Assembly (NCBI GenBank): GCA_020029455.1
Contig: JAIBJH010000022.1
Location: 1-18,481, forward strand
DNA from: Hyphomicrobiales bacterium
Lineage (GTDB): Bacteria > Pseudomonadota > Alphaproteobacteria > Rhizobiales > Aestuariivirgaceae
Length of the DNA: 18,481 bases
Reading direction: 5' to 3'
Shown here: positions 6,675-13,979 of the stretch, piece by piece
How the letters are laid out: every line of letters starts with the position of its first letter
Numbering within the stretch: position 1 is the first letter of the stretch
The notes under the pieces: generated by a model
Databases searched by the model: none
Told to the model about the DNA's origin: nothing
Seen by the model: only the letters and a program-made list of their open reading frames with translations
Position numbers and translations under genes: made by a program

Positions 6675-9600
6675 ATGAAATTCACACGGCTGAGGCTCAC
6701 GGGCTTCAAGTCCTTTGTGGAGCCGACGGAACTTCTGATCGAACCGGGGTTGACGGGCATTGTCGGCCCCAATGGCTGCGGCAAGTCGAACCTGCTGGAA
6801 GCCTTGCGCTGGGTCATGGGCGAAAGCTCCTACAAGTCCATGCGCGCGGCCGGCATGGAAGACGTGATCTTTTCCGGCACCACGCAGCGGCCATCGCGCA
6901 ACCTGGCGGAAGTCATGGTGACGCTCGGCAATGATGACCGCACGGCGCCTTCCCAATTCAATGACAATGAAGTTCTGGAGATCAGCCGTACCATCGTGCG
7001 CGATGAAGGCTCGAGCTACAAGCTCAATGGCAAGGAACTGCGCGCCAAGGACGTGCAGCTTCTCTTTGCCGACGCCTCCACGGGATCGCGTTCACCTTCC
7101 TTGGTGCGGCAGGGGCAGATCGCCGAGATCATCAATGCCAAGCCGCAGGCGCGGCGCCTCATTCTGGAAGAGGCGGCGGGCATCACCGGGCTTCACACGC
7201 GCCGCCACGAAGCGGAATTGAAACTCAAGGCGGCCGAACAGAACCTTGCGCGCATCGATGATGTGATGGCGCAGCTCGAAAGCCAGCTCAACAGCCTGAA
7301 GCGGCAGGCGCGGCAGGCGCAGAAATACAAACAGGTTTCGGCGGAAATCCGGAAGTTGGAAGCGGCGGGCCTGTTCGTGGCCTGGCGTGATGCGGAAGCT
7401 GCGGCCTCCCGCGATGCGACGGCGCTTGATGAGGCAACACAGCTTCTCGGCGAACACACGCGCGCCGCTTCAGAGAAGCTTCGCCATCGCGATGAGCTGA
7501 GCGAAAAGCTGCCGGGCCTGCGCGAGCAGGAAACAGTGCGCGCCGCCGTTCTGCAGCGACTCACCCTTGAGCGGGCCTCCCTTGACGAAGAGGGAAAGCG
7601 CATCGAAGGCCGCATTGCTGAACTGAAAGGCCGGAAGACCCAAGCCGATGCCGACCTTACCCGCGAGGAAGGCCTTCTTGCCGACACCGACGGCGTGATT
7701 GCGCGCCTTGCGGAGGAAGAGATTTCCCTCAATGCCTCGGCTGGCGAAGGCCAGGATGCACGCACCACAGCAGCGGCAGCCTTGCAGCAGGCGGCGGATG
7801 CGCTTTCGCGTGCCCAGGACATGGCCGATGAGGCAGGCCGCAAGTTGTCCGAGCTTTCAGCTGCACGGCACGCCATGGAGCGGAGTGTAAGTGAAGCGCG
7901 AACCCGCGCCTCGCGGCTGGAACAGGAACAGCAATCTCTTCAGACGAAACGGACTGCACTCACCTCGCTTCTCGGTGATGCCGGCGATGGTGCAACGCTT
8001 GCTGCTTCTGCTGAACAAGCCCAGAAGGTGGCAGAGACGAGCGAACAGGATTCGAACCACGCGGAAGTGACCTTGCGCGTGGCGCGGCAAATGGAGACCG
8101 ACAAGCGCCAGGCCCGTGACGAGGCGCGCCGCAAGGCTGAGCAAATTCAGACGGAAATCCGTACACTGACGGCTTTGCTGAAGGGCTCGGGCGGCGACCT
8201 CTGGCCGACGGTGGTTGATGCGCTGCGGGTCAGGCCCGGCTATGAGACGGCGCTTGCCGCAGCGCTTGGTGATGATCTTGAAGCCTCGTCCGATGAAGGC
8301 GCACCGTTGCACTGGCGCGGCCTGCCGCCGCTCGGTGCGCCGGCGACCCTTCCAGGCGATGCAACGCCGCTCTCACTCTATGTCGAAGGGCCAGCAGTGC
8401 TTTCACGCAGGCTTTCGCATGTCGGCGTGGTTTCGAAAGCCGTGGGTGCCTCCCTGCAACCGCAATTGAGACCTGGCCAGAAGCTCGTCAGCCGTGAGGG
8501 CGATATCTGGCGCTGGGATGGTTTTGTGGCGGCGGGGGATGCGCCGAGCGCCTCGGCCAAGCGCCTTTCCGAACGCAATCGCCTCGCTTCGCTTGAAGCG
8601 GAGCTTTCAGGCATTCTTGCCGCTGCGGAGACCGCGAAGGCGGATTATGAGCAGGCCAAGACGGCGGTTGAGAGCGGCGCAAGGACCGAACGCGAAAAGC
8701 GTGAAGCCTGGCGGGCGGCGACATCCGCCCTCGATGTGGCGCGCCGCGCCGTGCAGGACCACCAACGCAAACTTTCCGAGCAGACAGCGCAGAGCAGTGC
8801 CCTTGAAGAAGCGCAGCGGCGTATTTCAGCGCAGCAGGAAGAGGCGCGCCAATTGCTCTCAGGGCTGGAGGCAGAATTTGCCGCGCTGCCGGCGCTGGAA
8901 GGATTGCAGGGCGAAAGCGACACTCTACGCGATTCCCTGTTCCATGAGCGCTCCGCCTATGGCGAGGCGCGGGCCCGCCATGACAGTTTGGAGCGGGAAG
9001 CCAAGCTGCGCGCCGACAGACTCGCTGCGATTGCCACCGAGACCGAGCAGTGGAAACGGCGCGCTACCAAGGCGCGTGAGCAATCAGAGCTTTTGCGCCA
9101 GCGCGCCAATGAGGCGGAAGCTGCCTTGTCCGAATTGGCGCAAGCGCCACAGCAATTGGCAGACCGCCGTCTCAAGCTGATGAACATGCTTTCGGAAGCC
9201 GAGCGCGACAGGAAAGCCGCCGCCGATGCCTTACAGGAGGCCGAGAACAATGTTCGCGCGGCGGACCATGCGCTGCGCGAAGCGCAGGAGCTTGCCGCTG
9301 ATTCACGCGAGGAACATGCCCGCGCCGGAACGCGGCTTGAATCCTCGCGCCATGCCCAAGACCAGTGCACGCAGCGCATTTCTGAAACCATGCATTGCCA
9401 GCCCGATGAAGTGCTGGGACTTGCCGGTGTTGAAGCCGAAGCGCTGCCGCCAACCGAAGAGATTGAGCGCAAGCTTGTGTCGCTGCGCGAAGACAGGGAG
9501 CGGCTGGGCGCGGTCAATCTGCGCGCCGATGAAGAGGCAGAGGCCGTGGGCAATCAGCTCAACGGCATGAGGACGGAAAAGGATGAGTTGACGCAGGCCA

Positions 9601-10130
9601 TCGCCAAATTGCGTGGCGCCATCGGCACCCTCAACAGGGAGGGACGGCAGCGGCTGCTCGACAGTTTCGGCACGGTGAACGCCAAGTTCACTGAACTCTT
9701 CACCACGCTGTTCGGCGGCGGTGAGGCGGAGCTGCAATTGATCGAATCCGATGATCCGTTGGAGGCTGGGCTTGAAATCATGGCCAAGCCGCCCGGCAAG
9801 AAGCCCACCACCTTGTCACTGCTTTCCGGCGGCGAGCAGACATTGACGGCACTGGCGCTGATCTTCGCTGTGTTCCTCACCAATCCCTCGCCCATCTGCG
9901 TCTTGGACGAAGTCGATGCGCCGCTCGATGACCACAATGTGGAGCGCTTCTGCAACCTGCTCTATGCAATGCTGGAGCGCACCGACACACGCTTCCTCAT
10001 CATCACCCACCACCCGCTCACCATGGCGCGCATGAACCGCCTGTTCGGCGTCACCATGATGGAGCGCGGCGTCTCGCAACTTGTTTCCGTCAACCTCGAA
10101 GAGGCGGCGGAACTGGCGGAGGTGGGGTAG
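6675..10130 (+). CDS. smc: Chromosome segregation ATPase SMC
   Basis: Core of the bacterial condensin (SMC-ScpAB), which compacts and helps separate sister chromosomes. It is 1151 aa, near full family length. N-terminal head: MKFTRLRLTGFKSF and Walker A GPNGCGKSN (residues 31-39), then SSYKSMRAAGMEDVIFSG. Residues ~165-495 and ~640-980 are long Ala/Glu/Arg-rich coiled coils. Between them, ~500-630, lies a compact hinge region (GGDLWPTVVDALRVRPGYE to GDIWRWDGFVAAGD). C-terminal head: signature LLSGGEQ (1049-1055) and Walker B with VLDEVDAPLDD (Asp1078, Glu1079), followed by the switch His segment FLIITHHPLTM. The hinge looks short and divergent, as I expect for alphaproteobacterial SMC. The gap after the dsbA-like gene is 26 bp, with GGGGA before the ATG. 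No scpA or scpB is in the window. Confidence 0.97.
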   Translation: MKFTRLRLTGFKSFVEPTELLIEPGLTGIVGPNGCGKSNLLEALRWVMGESSYKSMRAAGMEDVIFSGTTQRPSRNLAEVMVTLGNDDRTAPSQFNDNEVLEISRTIVRDEGSSYKLNGKELRAKDVQLLFADASTGSRSPSLVRQGQIAEIINAKPQARRLILEEAAGITGLHTRRHEAELKLKAAEQNLARIDDVMAQLESQLNSLKRQARQAQKYKQVSAEIRKLEAAGLFVAWRDAEAAASRDATALDEATQLLGEHTRAASEKLRHRDELSEKLPGLREQETVRAAVLQRLTLERASLDEEGKRIEGRIAELKGRKTQADADLTREEGLLADTDGVIARLAEEEISLNASAGEGQDARTTAAAALQQAADALSRAQDMADEAGRKLSELSAARHAMERSVSEARTRASRLEQEQQSLQTKRTALTSLLGDAGDGATLAASAEQAQKVAETSEQDSNHAEVTLRVARQMETDKRQARDEARRKAEQIQTEIRTLTALLKGSGGDLWPTVVDALRVRPGYETALAAALGDDLEASSDEGAPLHWRGLPPLGAPATLPGDATPLSLYVEGPAVLSRRLSHVGVVSKAVGASLQPQLRPGQKLVSREGDIWRWDGFVAAGDAPSASAKRLSERNRLASLEAELSGILAAAETAKADYEQAKTAVESGARTEREKREAWRAATSALDVARRAVQDHQRKLSEQTAQSSALEEAQRRISAQQEEARQLLSGLEAEFAALPALEGLQGESDTLRDSLFHERSAYGEARARHDSLEREAKLRADRLAAIATETEQWKRRATKAREQSELLRQRANEAEAALSELAQAPQQLADRRLKLMNMLSEAERDRKAAADALQEAENNVRAADHALREAQELAADSREEHARAGTRLESSRHAQDQCTQRISETMHCQPDEVLGLAGVEAEALPPTEEIERKLVSLREDRERLGAVNLRADEEAEAVGNQLNGMRTEKDELTQAIAKLRGAIGTLNREGRQRLLDSFGTVNAKFTELFTTLFGGGEAELQLIESDDPLEAGLEIMAKPPGKKPTTLSLLSGGEQTLTALALIFAVFLTNPSPICVLDEVDAPLDDHNVERFCNLLYAMLERTDTRFLIITHHPLTMARMNRLFGVTMMERGVSQLVSVNLEEAAELAEVG

Positions 10131-10147
10131 CTCTCCTCGCCCGCTTT

Positions 10148-10250
10148 GCACCCCTCTCCGGAGAGGGTGCCGAGCGCAGTGCGCGAGGCGGGTGAGGTAC
10201 CTCATCCGGCATTCGCTGCGCGAATGCCGCCTTCTCCAAAGGAAAAGGGT
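10148..10250. repeat. Mosaic of intergenic palindromes between smc and the vanW-like gene
   Basis: The smc-vanW gap (10131-10318) is filled with inverted repeats. GCACCCCTCTCC faces GGAGAGGGTGC at 10148-10170 with one bulged base. TGAGGTACCTCA is a perfect palindrome centred at about 10198/10199. GGCATTCGC faces GCGAATGCC at 10208-10228 with a 3-nt loop. The two halves around the central palindrome are roughly reverse complements of each other, as in rhizobial mosaic elements. It could also act as a transcription stop after smc, but I see no T-tract. Membership of a named repeat family was not tested. Confidence 0.6.
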
Positions 10251-10262
10251 AGTTTTGCGTGG

Positions 10263-10278
10263 CTTGCACGGGATGACG
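10263..10278 (+). repeat. 16-bp copy of the end of the mutY-side palindromic element
   Basis: CTTGCACGGGATGACG here is identical to 4390-4405, the terminus of the element at 4309-4404. I do not see the opposite end (GTCATCCCG) in a matching position upstream, so this looks like a truncated or half copy. It lies 41 bp before the vanW-like ATG. Confidence 0.5.
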
Positions 10279-10318
10279 GTTGAAAGATATCACCAATTCC
10301 AGCAACCTCTCGGCCTCC

Positions 10319-11149
10319 ATGTCTGCTGCTATCCCCCAACCCATCCTCCGCTCCCCTCTTCGCCTTGCCCTTGGCAAAGCGTTTTACCGCGCCAAGCGGC
10401 GGATTGAATGGCATCTGCCGGGACGCAACTATGCAACGGCGCGGCAAGCGGAGAGCCTGCCGCATCTTCATGCCAAGCATGGCACGCCGATGCTGCGCGA
10501 ACTTTCGGGCGTTGATATGCAGCTGCAGCGCAACAAGATGGAAAGCCTCAGCATCGCGGCGGCCTGTATCGATGGCGTAATCCTCGCGCCCGGCGAAATT
10601 TTTTCCTTCTGGCGCATGGTGGGAAAACCAACAATGGCGCGCGGCTTCAAGATGGGGTTTGTCTTGCGCAATGGCACCATCCAGCAGGATGTGGGCGGCG
10701 GGCTCTGCCAGATGACCAATCTCATCTATTGGATGGCGATCCACACTGACCTCGAAATCACCGAGCGCTGGCGGCACGGCTTTGACGTGTTTCCTGATGC
10801 GGGGCGCACCCAGCCTTTCGCTTCGGGCGCTACTTGCGCCTACAACTACATCGATCTGCAAATACGCAATCCGACGCAGCAGCGCTTTCAGCTGCGCCTG
10901 ACGCTCAAGGAAGAGTGGCTTTACGGGCAATGGCGCGCCGGTGTGCCGCAAACTCATCGCTATGAAGTGTTCGAGAAGGACCATGCCATCCGGCAGGAAT
11001 TTTGGGGCGGCTATTCACGCCACAATGAAATCTGGCGCAGGCGTATGGACGCGCAGACCAGCGCTGCGCTTGGCCAGGAGTTCGTCTCCGAGAATCACGC
11101 CATCATGATGTATGAGCCGCTGCTTCCATCACCTGTGTGTGCCGCATGA
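10319..11149 (+). CDS. VanW-family protein
   Basis: Protein of 276 aa from ATG 10319; an in-frame TTG at 10280 would add 13 residues. The VanW domain is clear. PGEIFSFWRMVGKPTMARGF (with start 10319, residues ~83-110) and GTIQQDVGGGLCQMTNLIYW (~118-140) match the family blocks, including Cys130 of the invariant GGG-x-CQ motif. HTDLEITERWRHGFDVFPD and ATCAYNYIDLQIRNP follow. No signal peptide or membrane segment is seen. VanW was named from vancomycin-resistance clusters, where its role is unknown; here there are no vanHAX genes, so a resistance role is not supported. The stop codon overlaps the ATG of the next gene (ATGA), which indicates translational coupling to a HAD hydrolase. The reaction is unknown. 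Confidence 0.85.
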   Translation: MSAAIPQPILRSPLRLALGKAFYRAKRRIEWHLPGRNYATARQAESLPHLHAKHGTPMLRELSGVDMQLQRNKMESLSIAAACIDGVILAPGEIFSFWRMVGKPTMARGFKMGFVLRNGTIQQDVGGGLCQMTNLIYWMAIHTDLEITERWRHGFDVFPDAGRTQPFASGATCAYNYIDLQIRNPTQQRFQLRLTLKEEWLYGQWRAGVPQTHRYEVFEKDHAIRQEFWGGYSRHNEIWRRRMDAQTSAALGQEFVSENHAIMMYEPLLPSPVCAA

Positions 11150-11760
11150 ACGTTGTTTTTGATCTCGGCATGGTTCTCATTGAATGGGACCCACGCCATC
11201 TTTATCGCAATGTGTTCGCCGATGAGGCGAAGATGGAATGGTTTCTGGCCGAGGTGTGCTCGCCTGCCTGGAATCTGGAACAGGACAAGGGCCGCTCATG
11301 GGATGATGCCATCGGCGAAGCAATCGCGCGGCACCCCACATGGGAATACGAAATCCGGCTCTACCGCTCGCGCTGGATGGAAATGGTGCCGGGGGCAATT
11401 GCAGAAAGTGTCGGCATTCTTGAAGAACTTCACGGGCGAGGCACACCGCTCTATGCCATCACCAACTGGAATGGCGAGACATTCTGGGAGACGCGGGAAC
11501 GTTTCCCTTTCCTGTCGCTGTTCAGGGATATCGTGGTCTCCGGCGACGAGAATCTGCTGAAGCCGGAGCCTGCCATTTTCCAGCTTCTGGCGCGGCGCAA
11601 CGGCATTGACCTTGGCCACTCCATTTTCATCGACGACAGCCTGAAGAATGTGAAGGGCGCTGAGGCAGTGGGCATGAAGGGCCATCATTTCACCTCGCCT
11701 GAAGGCCTGCGCACGGCACTCCGGACTCGCGGGCTCCTCAGCAAATCCCGCGAAAGTTGA
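11146..11760 (+). CDS. HAD-superfamily subfamily IA hydrolase (YihX/haloacid dehalogenase-like)
   Basis: Cytoplasmic HAD hydrolase of 204 aa. Motif I is VFDLGMVLIEWD with nucleophile Asp6; the residue two further on is Gly8 and not Asp, as in YihX-type and some dehalogenase-type members. Motif II is AITNWN, motif III the Lys in LLKPEPAIFQ, and motif IV FIDDSLKNV. YihX of E. coli acts on glucose-1-phosphate, but the substrate here cannot be assigned. I chose ATG 11146, which overlaps the vanW stop by the ATGA arrangement, over the GTG at 11137, because MNVVFDLG fits the family N-terminus. The TGA stop (11758-11760) sits in the loop of a 17-bp hairpin. Confidence 0.88.
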   Translation: MNVVFDLGMVLIEWDPRHLYRNVFADEAKMEWFLAEVCSPAWNLEQDKGRSWDDAIGEAIARHPTWEYEIRLYRSRWMEMVPGAIAESVGILEELHGRGTPLYAITNWNGETFWETRERFPFLSLFRDIVVSGDENLLKPEPAIFQLLARRNGIDLGHSIFIDDSLKNVKGAEAVGMKGHHFTSPEGLRTALRTRGLLSKSRES

Positions 11761-11783
11761 AGACTTTCGCGATAAGGATTTGC
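11741..11783 (+). terminator. Long hairpin enclosing the stop codon of the HAD hydrolase
   Basis: GCAAATCC plus CGCGAAAGT (11741-11757) pairs with ACTTTCGCG (11763-11771) and GGATTTGC (11776-11783). Only a 4-nt bulge (ATAA, 11772-11775) interrupts the stem. The 5-nt loop TGAAG begins with the stop codon TGA at 11758-11760. No T-run follows, so it is not a standard rho-independent terminator. It may protect the mRNA 3' end, block transcription by another route, or be an inserted palindrome. Confidence 0.5.
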
Positions 11784-11814
11784 TCCAAGCAATTGACTTG
11801 GCGCGATTCCTTTT

Positions 11815-11838
11815 CGGCATGACAGTTACGTCATGCCG
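11815..11838. repeat. Perfect 9-bp inverted repeat before the atp promoter
   Basis: CGGCATGAC (11815-11823) and GTCATGCCG (11830-11838) form a perfect stem with a 6-nt loop. The right arm, GTCATGCCGGG, resembles the GTCATCCCG end of the element at 4309. It may be two palindromic-element ends facing each other, or a transcription stop for the upstream gene. The rest of the 11761-12006 gap holds the hairpin described above, this repeat and the atp promoter; I see no gene in it. Confidence 0.45.
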
Positions 11839-11936
11839 GGAAGCGCGAGAGTGAATTGCCAAGGACTCAGTGCCGCAGTGCAGAAAGCTCGTGATTCCCG
11901 TTGATCTTTCAATCTGTTAGCTTGGGAATCCGTTTC

Positions 11937-11965
11937 TTGACACGTTTCTGCCCCGTCACTATGAA
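11937..11965 (+). promoter_or_regulatory. Sigma70-type promoter of the ATP synthase F0 operon
   Basis: A perfect -35 box TTGACA (11937-11942) is followed after exactly 17 bp by TATGAA (11960-11965, 4 of 6 matches to TATAAT). Transcription would start near 11972, about 35 nt before the atpI ATG. It faces the F0 genes and lies in the only sizeable gap upstream of them, so it is the best candidate promoter for the operon. Confidence 0.65.
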
Positions 11966-12006
11966 GAGCGCCGTTTCGGGGAGCGGATTTCAGCCCTCCG
12001 TTGGCC

Positions 12007-12387
12007 ATGGATAAAGCCCTCATGAATAAGAAAGGCAAAGCGCCTGAGGATGAGCGGCTCGAAGACCTGAAGCAGCGGCTGGACGAGATTCAACAGCGGA
12101 ATGACAAGGCGGGGCCAGACCCCACGGATACAATGGCGGCGGGCTTTGCCCTGCGGGCCATTACGGAAATCCTTGTCGCACTCGGTGTGTCTACGATTGC
12201 TGGCTACTATCTCGACCGGTATTTCGGCACCACGCCCTGGATCATGATTATCCTGATGCCGCTCGGCCAGGCAGCAGGAGTTTGGAATGTGATGCGTTTG
12301 TCACAATCCAAGCAGGCCGATGCAATTCTGGGAAAGGCCAGCGACGAGCCGGCCAAAGACCTAAAAGATGATGACGACGAGGACTGA
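12007..12387 (+). CDS. atpI: ATP synthase protein I (AtpI)
   Basis: AtpI is the small membrane protein encoded at the head of F0 operons; in other bacteria it helps assemble the c-ring and may affect Mg2+ handling. It is 126 aa from ATG 12007. The N-terminal ~45 residues are charged and coil-like (ERLEDLKQRLDEIQQRND), as in alphaproteobacterial AtpI. Two membrane helices follow at ~50-68 and ~77-95, joined by YYLDRYFGTTPW, a family mark. The tail is strongly acidic (KDDDDED). TTG 12001 and ATG 12022 are alternative starts, and none has a clear ribosome site. atpB starts 2 nt after the stop. Confidence 0.9.
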   Translation: MDKALMNKKGKAPEDERLEDLKQRLDEIQQRNDKAGPDPTDTMAAGFALRAITEILVALGVSTIAGYYLDRYFGTTPWIMIILMPLGQAAGVWNVMRLSQSKQADAILGKASDEPAKDLKDDDDED

Positions 12388-12389
12388 AC

Positions 12390-13169
12390 GTGTCGACAAC
12401 TGATACAGCAGCCGCAACCGCAGAGAATGCCGCCGAAGCCGCCGCCGGCCATGGCGAGAAAATCATCGACCCCATCCACCAGTTCGTTATTACAAAATAC
12501 ATTGACCTTGGCGCCCTCTCTTTCACCAACTCGGCACTCTGGGCGGTGATCGCGGTGGTCCTGGCCACCCTGCTCTTTGTGCTGGCGCCGAAGAATCTGG
12601 TGCCGACGCGGCTGCAGTCCATCGCCGAAAGTCTCTATGAAGTCGTCGACAACATGACGCATGAGATTTTGCATGAGAATGCGCGGACCTATTTCCCCTT
12701 CGTGCTGACGCTCTTCCTCTTCATCCTTTTCGCCAATGTCATCGGCCTCATTCCCTATTCCTTCACGGTGACGAGCCACATTATTGTCACGCTGGCCCTG
12801 GCGCTGGTTGTGTTCATTGGCGCCACCGTCATCGGCTTCATCCGCAATGGTTTCGGCTATCTCAAACTCTTCGTGCCGTCGGGCGTGCCGGTGCTTCTCC
12901 TGCCGCTCGTGGTGCTGATCGAGATCGTCTCTTACTTCATCCGCCCGCTGTCGCTTTCGATCCGGCTCTTCGCCAACATGATGGCGGGCCACATGATGCT
13001 CAAGGTGATGGCGGGCTTCGTCATCATGCTCGGATATTTCGGCTTCGTACCGCTCATTGCCATGGTGGGCCTCACCGGACTTGAGCTTCTGGTGGCGGCG
13101 CTGCAGGCCTATGTCTTTGCCCTTCTCACCTGCATGTATCTCAGCGATGCCATGCATGTTGACCACTAA
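12390..13169 (+). CDS. atpB: ATP synthase F0 subunit a
   Basis: Subunit a provides the two proton half-channels next to the c-ring. It is 259 aa starting with GTG 12390. A hydrophilic, Ala-rich N-terminus (~35 residues) precedes several membrane helices. LFANVIGLIPYSFTVTSH and the essential-Arg segment SLSIRLFANMMAGH (Arg192, equivalent to E. coli Arg210) are diagnostic. The C-terminal helices with GLTGLELLVAALQAYVFALL complete the channel. It is the second gene of the F0 operon, only 2 nt after atpI, so translational coupling is likely. Identification is certain. Confidence 0.97.
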   Translation: MSTTDTAAATAENAAEAAAGHGEKIIDPIHQFVITKYIDLGALSFTNSALWAVIAVVLATLLFVLAPKNLVPTRLQSIAESLYEVVDNMTHEILHENARTYFPFVLTLFLFILFANVIGLIPYSFTVTSHIIVTLALALVVFIGATVIGFIRNGFGYLKLFVPSGVPVLLLPLVVLIEIVSYFIRPLSLSIRLFANMMAGHMMLKVMAGFVIMLGYFGFVPLIAMVGLTGLELLVAALQAYVFALLTCMYLSDAMHVDH

Positions 13170-13206
13170 TCACTAACCCCACCCATTCAGTTCACAGGAG
13201 AAAAAA

Positions 13207-13431
13207 ATGGAACTTGAAGCAGCAAAGATGATCGGCGCAGGCATTGCGGCGGTGGCACTGGGCGGCGCCGGCATCGGCATCGGCCACATCTTCGGCAACT
13301 ACCTGGCAGGCGCGCTCCGCAACCCGAGCGCGGCAGCCGGCCAACGCGGCACGCTGTTCCTGGGCTTCGCATTCGCCGAAGCGACGGGCCTCATCGGCTT
13401 TGCCGTCGCCATGCTCATCCTGTTCGGCTGA
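13207..13431 (+). CDS. atpE: ATP synthase F0 subunit c
   Basis: Proteolipid of 74 aa that forms the rotating c-ring. It is a hairpin of two membrane helices. The first has the glycine-rich GGAGIGIGHIFG (residues 19-30), the polar loop is RNPSAAAGQRG, and the second has the proton-binding Glu58 in FAFAEATGL. I see no sodium-type ligand set, so it should be proton-coupled. A strong ribosome site (CAGGAGAAAAAA) directly precedes the ATG, fitting the need for many c copies per complex. A 36-nt gap separates it from atpB and a structured 55-nt gap from atpF'. Confidence 0.97.
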   Translation: MELEAAKMIGAGIAAVALGGAGIGIGHIFGNYLAGALRNPSAAAGQRGTLFLGFAFAEATGLIGFAVAMLILFG

Positions 13432-13445
13432 GATTTGTTGAGACT

Positions 13446-13480
13446 GGGCCGGAGATCGTTCCGGCCCCAATCCGGAGGGG
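13446..13480 (+). promoter_or_regulatory. Competing hairpins around the atpF' ribosome binding site
   Basis: In the atpE-atpF' gap GGGCCGGA (13446-13453) pairs perfectly with TCCGGCCC (13460-13467) over a 6-nt loop. The same strand TCCGG (13460-13464) can instead pair with CCGGA (13472-13476), which is part of the atpF' ribosome site GGAGGGG, and CCCC (13465-13468) with GGGG (13477-13480). The upstream hairpin would leave the ribosome site free, while the downstream one would hide it. No T-run follows, so this is not a normal terminator. A role in setting c to b' ratio is inference. Confidence 0.45.
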
Positions 13481-13486
13481 CGGTTC

Positions 13487-13969
13487 ATGCCGCAACTTGA
13501 TATTTCCATGTGGCCGCCGCAGCTGTTCTGGCTGGCGGTGAGTTTCTTTGCCCTCTACTACGTCGTCTCGCGGATTATCATCCCCAAGACGGGCGGGGCG
13601 ATCGAGGCGCGCAAGAACAAGATCGACGGCGATCTTGCCGCAGCCGTTTCGGCGAAATCAGAATCTGAAGCGGCGCTGAAAGCCTATGAGGCCTCGCTCG
13701 CCGATGCGCGGGGCAAGGCTTCCGCCCATGTGCTCGAGGCTCGGAACAAGATCAGCGCCGAGGCGGATCAAGCGCGCCACAAGCTTGATGCGGAACTCTC
13801 GGCCAATGCTTCTGCCGCCGACAAGGCGATCCAGGCCGCCAAGGCCAAAGCGCTTGGCAATGTCGCAGAGATTGCAAGCGAGCTTGCCGCGAATATCGTC
13901 GCCGAGCTTTCGGGCGCTTCGGTCACCAAGACTGCGGCTTCTGCCGCTGTCGCCAAGGCTGCGAAGTAA
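13487..13969 (+). CDS. atpF': ATP synthase F0 subunit b'
   Basis: b' is the second peripheral-stalk subunit found in alphaproteobacteria, cyanobacteria and plastids; it pairs with b to hold F1 against rotation. It is 160 aa. One N-terminal membrane helix (MWPPQLFWLAVSFFALYYVV, residues ~8-27) is followed by RIIIPKTGGAIEARKNKI and a long Ala/Glu/Lys-rich coiled coil to the C-terminus. The order c - b' - b fits this subunit (sometimes named atpG or atpX). The ribosome site GGAGGGG (13474-13480) lies 6 nt before the ATG and is part of a possible RNA switch. atpF follows after 10 nt. Confidence 0.93.
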   Translation: MPQLDISMWPPQLFWLAVSFFALYYVVSRIIIPKTGGAIEARKNKIDGDLAAAVSAKSESEAALKAYEASLADARGKASAHVLEARNKISAEADQARHKLDAELSANASAADKAIQAAKAKALGNVAEIASELAANIVAELSGASVTKTAASAAVAKAAK

Positions 13970-13979
13970 GGAGCTCCTC

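Noticed and set aside
10319..11149. VanW as part of a vancomycin-resistance cluster
   Set aside because: No vanH, ligase, vanX or vanRS genes are near; the organism is Gram-negative and VanW has no proven resistance role.
12207..13166. Long minus-strand open frame (319 codons) opposite atpI/atpB
   Set aside because: It is the antisense shadow of atpB: His/Glu/Arg-rich low-complexity protein with no family marks, while the plus strand encodes a certain subunit a.
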